The notes under the pieces: model-generated
Database searches by the model: none
Told to the model about the DNA's origin: nothing
Seen by the model: only the letters and a program-made list of their open reading frames with translations
Assembly (NCBI RefSeq): GCF_900112525.1
Contig: NZ_FOMD01000002.1
Location: 310,001-374,000, forward strand
Source of the DNA: Klenkia taihuensis
GTDB taxonomy: Bacteria > Actinomycetota > Actinomycetes > Mycobacteriales > Geodermatophilaceae
Reading direction: 5' to 3'
DNA: 64,000 bases
Shown here: piece by piece, positions 19,168-27,450 of the stretch
Layout of the letters: every line of letters starts with the position of its first letter
Position numbering within the stretch: position 1 is the first letter of the stretch
Translations under genes and position numbers: made by a program

Positions 19168-20234
19168 CGCGACCGGCCCAGCGCCTGCTCGCGGCGGGCC
19201 TGCACCAGTGCGTGCTCGGCGCGGGCCCAGGTGGTGGCCAGCGGCTCGACCCCGGCCCGCATGGTGTGCGCGGTGGCGGTGCGGTAGCCGGCACCCTCCA
19301 GCCGCGCCTGCACGAGGTTGGCCATGCGCGAGACCTGCGAGGTCTGGTGGCCGCCGCCCAGCAGGCCCAGCTGGCGTGGGCCGACCCGGGCGAGCTGCAC
19401 GTCGCCGGCGGACTCGCGGACGACGGAGACCGCGCGGCGCAGCGAGCGGACGGTGCGGATGACGCCCAGGTCGACCAGCACCATGCCCACCGGGTCGCCC
19501 ACGGGGGTGGCCAGCCGCTCCTCGGTGGCCAGCAGCGCCGCCCAGCCGCGCCGGTTGGGCAGCCGGGTGACGTCGTCGTGGCTCTCCAGGCTGCGCTCGA
19601 AGGCCTCCTGCCGCTGGCCGTGCAGGGCGGCGATGTCGGCGCTGAGCGAGGTCTGCAGCGCGCCGGCCTGGACGGCGAGCAGCTCGGTCCAGTTGCGGTC
19701 GACCTCCAGCGGCCGGGCGCTCAACCCGGCGAGCGAGCCGAGCTGGCTGCCGTCGGGGGCCAGCAGCGCGATGCCCAGGTAGCCGTGCAGGCCCCAGCCC
19801 TCGGAGATCCGGCGCAGGTCGGGCGCGGCACTGCGGGCCAGGTCGGTCACCACGGTCGGCTGGGGGCCGGTCAGCAGGTGGTGGCACAGCGACCGGTCGC
19901 GGGAGACCGGCGTGCCCGCCTCGTACCGGGCGGCCCGGCTCTGCGGCCAGGCCGAACCCGGGGCGGCGGCCTGCGCGGTGATCTGCACGGCCAGCCCGGT
20001 CCAGGTGTCCTCGGTGATCCGGGTGACCGTCCAGGCGTCGACACCGCCCAGGCTGCCGAGCAGGGAGAGCGCGGCCTGCGCGCCCGGGAGGGTGCCCCGC
20101 GACCACACCGATGCCGCCGCCGGGGCGGCCGGGGCCGCCGTCCGGGTGTCCAGCACCTGCACCGACGGAGCAACGGCCAGCTCGTCGTCCCAGGTCCCCG
20201 CCGCCGGGGAGAGCGACTGCGCCTGCCTCACCAC
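19164..20234 (-). CDS. GAF domain plus degenerate GGDEF domain protein (paralogue A)
   Basis: About 356 residues: a GAF-like sensor region (about 50-210, with SLCHHLLTG) and a GGDEF-type domain that starts canonically (DDVTRLPNRRGWAALL). The signature GGDEF is replaced by GPRQL in ARVGPRQLGLL, so diguanylate cyclase activity is unlikely; ligand or c-di-GMP/GTP sensing is more plausible. GTG at 20234 follows AGGAG by 6 bases; an upstream ATG at 20249 would place the Shine-Dalgarno inside the gene. It is the first gene of the exosortase operon (GTGA overlap) and shares an upstream element with paralogue B. Confidence 0.82.
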   Translation of the reverse strand: MVRQAQSLSPAAGTWDDELAVAPSVQVLDTRTAAPAAPAAASVWSRGTLPGAQAALSLLGSLGGVDAWTVTRITEDTWTGLAVQITAQAAAPGSAWPQSRAARYEAGTPVSRDRSLCHHLLTGPQPTVVTDLARSAAPDLRRISEGWGLHGYLGIALLAPDGSQLGSLAGLSARPLEVDRNWTELLAVQAGALQTSLSADIAALHGQRQEAFERSLESHDDVTRLPNRRGWAALLATEERLATPVGDPVGMVLVDLGVIRTVRSLRRAVSVVRESAGDVQLARVGPRQLGLLGGGHQTSQVSRMANLVQARLEGAGYRTATAHTMRAGVEPLATTWARAEHALVQARREQALGRSR

Positions 20235-20264
20235 GTGTGCTCCTCGCATAATTGATCTAGCGAC

Positions 20265-20292
20265 GTTCCGGATCTACATGTCCGCTATCGGC
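20265..20292 (-). promoter_or_regulatory. Shared upstream element, copy A
   Basis: On the minus strand this reads GCCGATAG, 12 bases, TCCGGAAC, ending 31 bases before the GTG of paralogue A. The same two 8-mers with the same 12-base spacing occur before paralogue B. GCCGATA(A/G) resembles the -10 of the FliA/WhiG sigma factors, but no TAAA-like -35 is visible. Confidence 0.6.
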
Positions 20293-20321
20293 AGCGCCCG
20301 GCCCCGTCGGAACCATCGGGG

Positions 20322-21272
20322 TCAACCCTGTAGTGCGACCCTGACCTGCACGAGCGCGTCCTCGGCCCGCCACCAGGTGCCGGCCAGACCCTCCTGCGGC
20401 TCGCGCACGGCCCAGCCGGCGGTGGCGCCGTAGCCGGCCCCGGCCAGCTCCGCCCGGACGGAGCGGGCGAGCGCCACCGGGTCGTCCACGTCACCGGCGA
20501 GCAGGCCGAACCGGCGTCCGGACACCCGCGCGACCGCCGCGGGGCCGGCCGCCTCCTGCAGCACGTCGGCGGCCCGGCGCAGCCCCCGGGCGGTGCGCAC
20601 CGTGCCGACGTCGACCAGCACCACCGACACCGCACCGGCCAGCTGGCGCGCCCGCTCCTCCTCGTCCTGGAGCAGCTGAGCCCACCCGCGCCGGTCGGGC
20701 ACGCCGGTGACCGGGTCGGCGGTGCGCAGCGCGCGCTCGCGGTCGGCCTCGCGGTCGTCGGCGACGGCGTCCAGCGCAGCGGTCAAGCGGGCGGCGAGGT
20801 GGTCGGCGGCGGTCTCCAGCCGGCGCAGCACCGCGCCCGGGTCCGGGGTGACCGCGGCGCGGTCGGACCAGCCGCAGAGGCTGCCCAGCAGCTGCCCGTC
20901 CGGGCGGCGCAGCGGGGCGGACACGTACTCCCCCAGGGCGTGGCGCCGGCCGAGGGCGCGCACGGCCGGGTGGTCGTGCGTGCGCGCGTCCGCGGCGCGG
21001 GCGGCACGGTCGTCGACGAGCAGGTGGTGGCAGACCGAGAGCGCGACCGGCACCGGGCGTTCCAGCACGGCGGCGCGGTGGGCCTGGTCGGCGGCCACCC
21101 CGGTCCACCAGCGGTCGGTCATCCGGGCCACGGCGAAGGCGTCGAGCTCCTCGGTGGCGGCGAAGGCGTCGACGACGGAGGCGGCCGACGCGGAGAACAC
21201 CGACGCCAGGTGCCGGCGGGCCACCACGGGCCCGGCCGGGTCGGGCACCGGCCGCGCAGACCTCGCGAACAT
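20322..21272 (-). CDS. GAF domain plus degenerate GGDEF domain protein (paralogue B)
   Basis: A 316-residue paralogue of the protein encoded just downstream: a GAF-like domain with SVCHHLLVD, then a GGDEF-type domain beginning DPVTGVPDRRGWAQLL. The catalytic signature is SGRRF (in ARVSGRRFGLL), so cyclase activity is unlikely. I chose ATG at 21272 because GGGAGG lies 6 bases upstream; an earlier ATG at 21290 lies before that sequence. The gap to paralogue A is 87 bases and holds that gene's own copy of the shared element. A sensing role in regulating the exosortase/glycan operon is inferred from position. Confidence 0.8.
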   Translation of the reverse strand: MFARSARPVPDPAGPVVARRHLASVFSASAASVVDAFAATEELDAFAVARMTDRWWTGVAADQAHRAAVLERPVPVALSVCHHLLVDDRAARAADARTHDHPAVRALGRRHALGEYVSAPLRRPDGQLLGSLCGWSDRAAVTPDPGAVLRRLETAADHLAARLTAALDAVADDREADRERALRTADPVTGVPDRRGWAQLLQDEEERARQLAGAVSVVLVDVGTVRTARGLRRAADVLQEAAGPAAVARVSGRRFGLLAGDVDDPVALARSVRAELAGAGYGATAGWAVREPQEGLAGTWWRAEDALVQVRVALQG

Positions 21273-21305
21273 GGCCGCCTCCCGCAACACTTACCGACCG
21301 GACCA

Positions 21306-21333
21306 GTTCCGGACGGATGTGTTCTCTATCGGC
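21306..21333 (-). promoter_or_regulatory. Shared upstream element, copy B
   Basis: On the minus strand: GCCGATAG, 12 bases, TCCGGAAC, ending 34 bases before the ATG of paralogue B. It is identical in both 8-mers and in spacing to copy A (20265-20292). Confidence 0.6.
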
Positions 21334-21349
21334 GGGCGCAGCCCGGTCT

Positions 21350-21383
21350 GTACCTGCCCCACCCGACCGGGTGGGGCAGGTAC
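21350..21383 (-). terminator. Terminator after threonine synthase
   Basis: A perfect 15-bp inverted repeat (21350-21364 and 21369-21383) with a GACC loop, starting 4 bases after the thrC stop. It separates thrC from the downstream GAF/GGDEF-exosortase genes on the same strand. Confidence 0.88.
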
Positions 21384-21386
21384 CGG

Positions 21387-22664
21387 TCAGGCGATGAGGC
21401 CGGCCTGCCGCAGCGAGCGCAGCGAGGGCTCGACCCGGTGGGTCGGGCCGACGACCGGGGCCAGCGGGTCCAGGGTCTTCAGGCCCTCGCCGGTGTTGAG
21501 GACGACGGTCTCCTGCGCGGGGTCGAGCAGGCCCTTCTCCACCAGCTGGCGCAGCACGGCGGTGGTCACGCCGCCCGCGGTCTCGGCGAAGACGCCGGTC
21601 GTGCGGGCCAGGTCGCGGATGCCGGCGACGATCTCCTCGTCGCCCACCCGGCCCACCGAGCCGCCGGTGCGGCGGATGGCGTCCAGGGCGTAGGGGCCGT
21701 CGGCGGGGTTGCCGATGTTCAGCGACTTCGCGATGCCGGTGGGCTTGACCGGCTTGACGACGTCCCAGCCGTTGTCGAAGGCGGTGGCGATCGGGTCGCA
21801 GCCGGCCGACTGCGCGCCGAAGACCTTCCACGGGGTGTCCGCGACGATGCCGGCGGCCACCAGCTCCTTCCAGGCCTTGTCGACCTTGGTGAGCAACGAG
21901 CCCGACGCCATCGGGATGACCACCTGCGCCGGGATCCGCCAGCCCAGCTGCTCGGCGATCTCGTAGCCGACGGTCTTGGACCCCTCGGCGTAGTAGGGCC
22001 GCACGTTCTGGTTGACGAAGGCGGCGTCCTCGAACTCGTCGGTCTCGGCGAGCTCGCTGGTCAGCCGGTTGACCTCGTCGTAGGACCCGTCGACGGCGAT
22101 CAGCGCCTGGCCGTAGACCGCCGACTGCACGATCTTGCCCGGCTCCAGGTCGCTGGGCACGAACACGTAGGAGGGCAGGCCGTTGCGGGCGGCGTGCGCG
22201 GCCACGGAGTTGGCCAGGTTGCCGGTCGAGGCGCAGGCGATCTTGGTGTAGCCGAAGCCCTTGGCCGCGGTGGCGGCGAGGCTGACCACCCGGTCCTTGA
22301 AGGAGTGCGTGGGGTTGGCCGAGTCGTCCTTGACCCACAGCGGGGCGGTGAAGCCGAGCTCGTCGCCCAGGCGCTGCGCGCGGACCAGCGGCGTCATGCC
22401 CGGGTCCAGGCTCACCCGCTGGGCGGGGTCCTGGCCGGTGGGCAGCAGCGGGGCGTAGCGCCAGATGTTCTGCGGGCCGGCCTCGATCTGCTCGCGGGTG
22501 ACCGCACGCATGAGGTCGGGGTCGTAGTCGACCTCCAGCGGGCCGAAGCACTCGGCGCAGGCGTGCTCGGCGATGAGGCCGAAGGTGGCACCGCAGTTGC
22601 GGCAGACCAGGCCGCGCGCGGGGTTCACCGCGACGGCCGTGGGAGCGGGAGCGGTCAGGGTCAT
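21387..22664 (-). CDS. thrC: Threonine synthase
   Basis: A PLP-dependent enzyme converting O-phosphohomoserine to threonine, the last step of threonine synthesis. The 425-residue protein starts with a zinc-ribbon-like region (CRNCGATF...CAECFG, residues about 21-41) and has the PLP-binding lysine in NPTHSFKDRVV. The substrate/phosphate loop ASTGNLANSVAAHA and GEGLKTLD near the C-terminus are also present. Start ATG at 22664 with AGGAGGT about 10 bases upstream. It is monocistronic here, closed by a strong hairpin, and lacks the usual hom/thrB neighbours. Confidence 0.93.
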   Translation of the reverse strand: MTLTAPAPTAVAVNPARGLVCRNCGATFGLIAEHACAECFGPLEVDYDPDLMRAVTREQIEAGPQNIWRYAPLLPTGQDPAQRVSLDPGMTPLVRAQRLGDELGFTAPLWVKDDSANPTHSFKDRVVSLAATAAKGFGYTKIACASTGNLANSVAAHAARNGLPSYVFVPSDLEPGKIVQSAVYGQALIAVDGSYDEVNRLTSELAETDEFEDAAFVNQNVRPYYAEGSKTVGYEIAEQLGWRIPAQVVIPMASGSLLTKVDKAWKELVAAGIVADTPWKVFGAQSAGCDPIATAFDNGWDVVKPVKPTGIAKSLNIGNPADGPYALDAIRRTGGSVGRVGDEEIVAGIRDLARTTGVFAETAGGVTTAVLRQLVEKGLLDPAQETVVLNTGEGLKTLDPLAPVVGPTHRVEPSLRSLRQAGLIA

Positions 22665-22816
22665 ACGACGACTACCTCCTCATCTTCCCTGCGACGGGTC
22701 GTCGACCGCGCAGGACGGACGGGGCACCTGCTGCTCGCGCAGTGGTTGCCGGGGCTTCGTCGGGCCGTGTCCCTCTGCCCCTCTGGATGAGTGGAACGGG
22801 CCGAGACTACTGCAGG

Positions 22817-23650
22817 ATGGCGGCCGTGCCCGCGTCCATCGTCTACACCGACCTCGACGGCACGATGGTGGGGCCGCGTGGTTCCTTCGTGCACACCGCC
22901 GACGGCCAGCTGACCGCCGAGCCCTGGACGGCGCTGCTGGAGCTGCACCGCGCCGGCGTGCCGCTGGTGCTGGTCTCCGGCCGCACGCACGCCCAGCTGC
23001 AGGAGGCCGGCCGGGTCTTCGCCGCCGACGGCTGGGTCGCCGAGCTGGGGTCGACGGTCAGCTGGTCCGGCGGCCGGGAGGTCCACCTGCTCACCGGCGA
23101 GCTGCCCGGCGAGTTCGCCGGCCGCGCCCCGGTGGAGGTCATGGCCGAGCTCGGCGTGGTCGACGCCCTCGTCGCCGCCTGGCCCGGCCGGGTGGAGTGG
23201 CACGCCCCCTGGTCGGCCTCGCACACCGGCGACGCCATGCTGCGCGGCCGGCTCGACACCGCCGAGGTCGACGCCTGGCTGGCCGAGCGCGGCTGGGGCT
23301 GGCTGACGCTCAAGGACAACGGCCGGGTGCCGCGCACCTCACGCGTCACCCTCGCCGTCGAGGGCGACCCGCACGTCTACCACCTGATGCCGCGCGGGAT
23401 CGGCAAGGGCCTGGCGATCACCTGGGACCTCGAGCGCCGCGGCCTCGACCCCGCCGACGCGGTGGCGGTCGGGGACTCGGTCAGCGACCTGGAGATGGCC
23501 TCGGCCGTCGGCCGGCTGTTCCTCACCGCCAACGGCGCCGCCGTCCCCGGGATGGCCGCGGCCGTCGACGCCCTGCCCAACGCCACCGCGACCGCCGGGG
23601 CGATGGGCCTCGGCTGGGCCGAGGCCGTGCACGCCGCCCTCAGGACGTGA
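22817..23650 (+). CDS. HAD-IIB phosphatase (mannosyl-3-phosphoglycerate phosphatase-like)
   Basis: A 277-residue haloacid dehalogenase-superfamily hydrolase. Motif I is YTDLDGTMV, motif II is LVSGRT, the conserved Lys is in IGKGLAI and motif IV is VGDSVSDLEM. The type IIB cap in the middle places it with sugar-phosphate phosphatases such as mannosyl-3-phosphoglycerate phosphatase, a compatible-solute enzyme. The partner synthase is not in the window, so the substrate stays open. Start ATG at 22817 is supported by the immediate onset of motif I; GTG at 22826 is an alternative. The last 11 bases overlap the convergent permease gene. Confidence 0.82.
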   Translation: MAAVPASIVYTDLDGTMVGPRGSFVHTADGQLTAEPWTALLELHRAGVPLVLVSGRTHAQLQEAGRVFAADGWVAELGSTVSWSGGREVHLLTGELPGEFAGRAPVEVMAELGVVDALVAAWPGRVEWHAPWSASHTGDAMLRGRLDTAEVDAWLAERGWGWLTLKDNGRVPRTSRVTLAVEGDPHVYHLMPRGIGKGLAITWDLERRGLDPADAVAVGDSVSDLEMASAVGRLFLTANGAAVPGMAAAVDALPNATATAGAMGLGWAEAVHAALRT

Positions 23651-24506
23651 CGTCGCGCCGCGCGAAGTGCCGGAACGCCAGCGCGGTGAACACCGCCGCG
23701 TAGACCAGGGACTGGATGACCCCGCGGTACAGGTCGCCGCTGTCGACCGGGGTCTGCAGCAGGTCGGTCCAGGCGAACTCCTCCGCCGTGGGGAACCAGT
23801 CCCGGATGCTGCCGAGCTGCTCGACCTGGTCGAGGATCGCGAACACGAACATCGTGAACACCGCCCCGCCGACCGCGGCCAGCGGCGCGTCGGTGACGGT
23901 GGACAGCCAGAACGCCAGCGTGCCGACGACGAGCAGGTGGACGGCGAGGTAGCCGACCATCCCGGCCAGCCGCAGCAGCCCCTCGCCCTGCCCGATGCTG
24001 ATGCCGATCGGGGTGGTGATGTCGGCGAACCCGAAGGCGATGCCCCCGGCCACGACGGCGACCACCGTGACGGTCAGCAGCGCCGACACCGAGAGCACCA
24101 GCGCGGCCAGCCACTTCTGGCGCAGCAGCCGCATCCGGGGCACCGGGGTGGCCAGCGCGTACCGCAGGGACCCCCACTGCGCCTCGCTGGCCACCGTGTC
24201 GCCGAAGAACAGCGCGTAGACCACGACCAGGAAGAACGACGTGGTCGCGAACAGCACGAACAGGGTGAAGTTCAGCCCCGACGCGGTGGCCACGTCGACC
24301 AGGTTGAGCCTGCTGTTGCTCTGCGCGTCCTCCGAGGCGCCCAGCTGCAGCGCCGCGATGAGCACCAGCGGCAGGGCGACCATCAGCGCGAAGACGCCGA
24401 TGGTGCGCCGCCGCTTGAACTGCCGGCGCAGCTCGACCGACAGCCGCAGGGTGCGCTCGGGCCGGTACCCGGCCACCGCACCGGTCGCCTGCACGGAACT
24501 GCTCAT
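23640..24506 (-). CDS. ABC transporter permease (ABC-2 type)
   Basis: A 288-residue integral membrane protein with a cytoplasmic N-terminus (RTLRLSVELRRQFKRRRT) and about six hydrophobic helices, matching ABC-2 type permeases of exporters. The motif EAQWGSLRYALATPV is typical of this family. The ATG at 24506 overlaps the stop of the hydrolase-ABC fusion gene (ATGA), so the permease and the fused ATPase are made together and probably form one transporter. The substrate is unknown. Confidence 0.87.
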   Translation of the reverse strand: MSSSVQATGAVAGYRPERTLRLSVELRRQFKRRRTIGVFALMVALPLVLIAALQLGASEDAQSNSRLNLVDVATASGLNFTLFVLFATTSFFLVVVYALFFGDTVASEAQWGSLRYALATPVPRMRLLRQKWLAALVLSVSALLTVTVVAVVAGGIAFGFADITTPIGISIGQGEGLLRLAGMVGYLAVHLLVVGTLAFWLSTVTDAPLAAVGGAVFTMFVFAILDQVEQLGSIRDWFPTAEEFAWTDLLQTPVDSGDLYRGVIQSLVYAAVFTALAFRHFARRDVTS

Positions 24507-27370
24507 GACTCCCCCACCAGCGACAGGAACGCGTCCTCCAGGCGGCGACGCGGGGTGACCTGGTCGACGCCGACGCCGGCCTCGACCAGCGCGGACACCG
24601 CCTGCGCCCGGGTCAGGTCGCCGAGCTCGACGACCAGGCCCTCGTCGGAGCGCTCGACGGAGGCGCCCAGGCCGGTGAGCACCTGCTCGGCGCGGGCCGG
24701 GTCGCCCTGCACGACCAGCAGCACCGCTCCCCCGGTGCCGATGATCTCCTCGACCGTGCCCTCGGCGACCTTCTGGCCCTTGGCCATCACGACGACGTGC
24801 GAGCAGGTCTGCTCGATCTCGGCCAGCAGGTGGCTGGAGACGATGACCGTGCGGCCGGTGGCCGCGTAGTCCTGCAGCACCTGCCGCATCGCGTGGATCT
24901 GCGGCGGGTCCAGCCCGTTGGTCGGCTCGTCGAGGACCAGCAGGTCGGGCAGGCCCAGCATCGCCTGCGCGATCGCCACCCGCTGCCGCATGCCCTGCGA
25001 GTAGGACCGCACCCGCTTGTCCAGCGCCGTCCCCAGGCCGGCGATCTGGATCGCCTCGTCCAGGTGCGCGTCGGCGAGCGGGCGGCCGGTGGCGGCCCAG
25101 TACAGCTCCAGGTTGTCCCGGCCGGACAGGTGCGGCTGCAGGCCGGTGCCCTCGACGAAGGAGCCCAGCCGCGACAGCACCGGGGCACCGGGGGTGGCCG
25201 GGTGGCCGAAGACGGAGATGGTGCCCTCGGTCGGCCGGATCAGGCCCATGAGCATCCGCAGCGACGTCGTCTTGCCCGCCCCGTTGGGGCCGAGCAGGCC
25301 GAGCACCTGGCCGCGGCGGACCTCGAAGGACAGGTCGCGGACGGCGGTGAACCCGTCCTTGTAGCTCTTGGTGACGCCGCTGAACCGCAGCGGCACGTCC
25401 TCGCCGTCGGGCTCGGAGACCGACAGCTGCTTCCTCCGGCGGGCGCCCCAGAGCTTCGCGACGACGACACCGGCCACGCCGAGGGCGACCAGCACCGCCA
25501 GCAGCACCCACCAGCGGGTCGCCCCGGACTCCCCCTGCACCGTGCCGCTCACCGACGGCGCGGCCAGCGCCGCACCGTCGGCCAGCCCGACCGCGTACAC
25601 CCCGGCCTCGGCGGGGGCGGCGAAGGCCTGGTCGGTGGAGGACACCAGCACCCGCATCGTGTGGCCGGCCTCGAACCGGTGCACGATCCCCGGCAGGGTC
25701 ACCTCGACCTCGGTCGGCGCGGTCGGGTCGGTGGACAGCCCGGTCAGCGACAGCGGGGCGACCAGGCCCGAGGGCAGGGTCTGCGCGCCGTCGGCGGAGA
25801 CGTCGTAGAGCTTGGCGAACAGGGTCGCCGTGCCCGTGGGCGAGGACACGGTGAGCGTGACGGTCGAGGCGCCGACGACGTCGACCGCGGCGTCCAGCGG
25901 CGCGGAGTCGAAGGCGGCGAACTGGCCGGGGATCTCCACCGTCGTGCCGCCGAGGGCCGCGGTGACCGCGCCCAGGCCGGGGACGGTGGTGATGGCGGCC
26001 GGGTTGCCGCCGGGCGGGGTGACCACCGGGAAGGTGGTGCCCGACAGCGGGACGTCGGTGCGCTGCACCGCGTCGCCGGTCAGGCCGGGGTAGGCCGACG
26101 CGGTCTCGCTCTGGTTGCCGCCCTGCACGCTGCCGACCGCGGCGCCGACGCCGGTGGGCACCGGGAAGGTGAACCCGGTGCCGGGGTCGGTGCCCTGGCC
26201 GCGGAGGTGGAAGTCGAACCAGCCGGCGACCAGCCCGCGCAGGTCCTCGGTGTCCCGCTCGGAGGCGCTGGCGTCGTGCCCGCCGTCATACCAGACCACC
26301 TTCACCGGGGTGCCGTTCGCGGCGATGCCGCGGGCGTTGGCGTCGGCCTGGCCCAGGCCGAACAGCGAGTCCTGGGTGCCCTGCAGCAGCAGGGTGGGCG
26401 CGGTGATGCGGTCGAGCACCCCGGCCGGGGAGGAGCGCTCGAGCACCTCGGCGATCTCCGGCGTCAGCGTCCCGGTGCTGGCCGCCTGCTGGTAGGCCGC
26501 GCACACGTCGGCGCGGAACCGGCCGCAGGTCAGCGCCTGCTCCACCTCGGCGGAGTCCAGCGACCCGGGGTCGACCTGCGGCAGGCCGTCGCCGGCCGCC
26601 GCCGACCCGCCGGTCAGCGAGGCGAGCAGGCCGTCGCCGGTGGGCACCGAGCCCGCCCCGAAGAACAGGCCCGACCACAGCCGCTTGAACACCCCGCTGT
26701 CGCCGGTGTCGGGGGTGGCGGCGGGGGTGGCCTCGTCGACCGCGCCGGCCTGGGAGGGGAACAGCGCGGTGGTCAGGGAGTTCCAGGTGATCTGCGGGGC
26801 GATGGCGTCGACCCGGTCGTCGTAGGCCGCGCCCAGCAGCGACAGCGCGCCGCCGTAGCTGGCGCCGGCCACCCCGACCCGGGGGTCGCCGGGGGCGTCG
26901 AGCTGCACGTCGTCCCGCTCGGCCAGCACGTCGAGCAGGGTGGACAGGTCGGCGACCTCGTAGCGCGGGTCGTCCAGGCCGATCTGGCCGGTGCTGGCCC
27001 CGAAGCCGCGCGCGGAGTAGGTGAGCACCACGTAGCCGCGGCCGGCGAGGTCCTGGGCGTCGTCGGCGACCGACTGCTTGCTGCCGCCGAACCCGTGCGC
27101 CAGCACGACGGCCGGCGCGGGGTCGTCGGCGGTGGCCGACGCCGGGACGTAGGTGGTGGTGTCCAGCTCGACGGCGTCGGCGCCGCTGCCCGAGGGCACG
27201 GTGGCGTCCTCGGTGGCGACGTCCTCGGCGGCCTGCGCCCGGGAGGTGGGGCTGCCCAGGACCGGCACGGCCAGCAGGACGGCGGCGGTCAGGGTGGCGG
27301 TGAGGGCGGCGGCACCACGGCGTGCGACGGAGCGCGGGCGGTGGCGCACGAGCCCGGCGGGGGGACGCAC
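24503..27370 (-). CDS. Secreted alpha/beta-hydrolase (X-Pro dipeptidyl-peptidase type) fused through a TM helix to an ABC ATPase
   Basis: A 955-residue fusion. Residues 1-48 are a signal peptide. About 60-400 is an alpha/beta hydrolase of the S15/CocE type, with nucleophile Ser171 (GASYGG), likely Asp334 (GTQDS) and His365 (DGGHD). About 430-605 is a beta-rich domain like the S15 C-terminal domain. Residues 619-641 form a single membrane helix followed by GARRRK. About 660-955 is a complete ABC ATPase with Walker A GPNGAGKTT (694-702), signature YSQGMRQR and Walker B LLVLDEPT. Topology therefore puts the hydrolase outside and the ATPase inside. The permease is encoded directly downstream (ATGA overlap). 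Substrate unknown. Confidence 0.88.
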   Translation of the reverse strand: MRPPAGLVRHRPRSVARRGAAALTATLTAAVLLAVPVLGSPTSRAQAAEDVATEDATVPSGSGADAVELDTTTYVPASATADDPAPAVVLAHGFGGSKQSVADDAQDLAGRGYVVLTYSARGFGASTGQIGLDDPRYEVADLSTLLDVLAERDDVQLDAPGDPRVGVAGASYGGALSLLGAAYDDRVDAIAPQITWNSLTTALFPSQAGAVDEATPAATPDTGDSGVFKRLWSGLFFGAGSVPTGDGLLASLTGGSAAAGDGLPQVDPGSLDSAEVEQALTCGRFRADVCAAYQQAASTGTLTPEIAEVLERSSPAGVLDRITAPTLLLQGTQDSLFGLGQADANARGIAANGTPVKVVWYDGGHDASASERDTEDLRGLVAGWFDFHLRGQGTDPGTGFTFPVPTGVGAAVGSVQGGNQSETASAYPGLTGDAVQRTDVPLSGTTFPVVTPPGGNPAAITTVPGLGAVTAALGGTTVEIPGQFAAFDSAPLDAAVDVVGASTVTLTVSSPTGTATLFAKLYDVSADGAQTLPSGLVAPLSLTGLSTDPTAPTEVEVTLPGIVHRFEAGHTMRVLVSSTDQAFAAPAEAGVYAVGLADGAALAAPSVSGTVQGESGATRWWVLLAVLVALGVAGVVVAKLWGARRRKQLSVSEPDGEDVPLRFSGVTKSYKDGFTAVRDLSFEVRRGQVLGLLGPNGAGKTTSLRMLMGLIRPTEGTISVFGHPATPGAPVLSRLGSFVEGTGLQPHLSGRDNLELYWAATGRPLADAHLDEAIQIAGLGTALDKRVRSYSQGMRQRVAIAQAMLGLPDLLVLDEPTNGLDPPQIHAMRQVLQDYAATGRTVIVSSHLLAEIEQTCSHVVVMAKGQKVAEGTVEEIIGTGGAVLLVVQGDPARAEQVLTGLGASVERSDEGLVVELGDLTRAQAVSALVEAGVGVDQVTPRRRLEDAFLSLVGES

Positions 27371-27450
27371 GTCGGCAGAACGGACGGCGGCGTGCCGGTG
27401 TTCCGGCCGTGACCTCCCGGTGACCTGCGGCCCGGCCGGGCCGCCCCGGG

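Noticed and set aside
23640..23650. Convergent 11-base overlap of the HAD phosphatase and permease genes as a sign of a frameshift
   Set aside because: Both proteins end with family-consistent C-termini. Short convergent overlaps recur in this window (for example 10125-10168, 56860-56866 and 61656-61659).
24797..27412. An 871-codon open frame antisense to the hydrolase-ABC fusion gene
   Set aside because: Low-complexity Gly/Arg/Val composition and no motif; the minus-strand reading has signal peptide, catalytic and ABC motifs in order.
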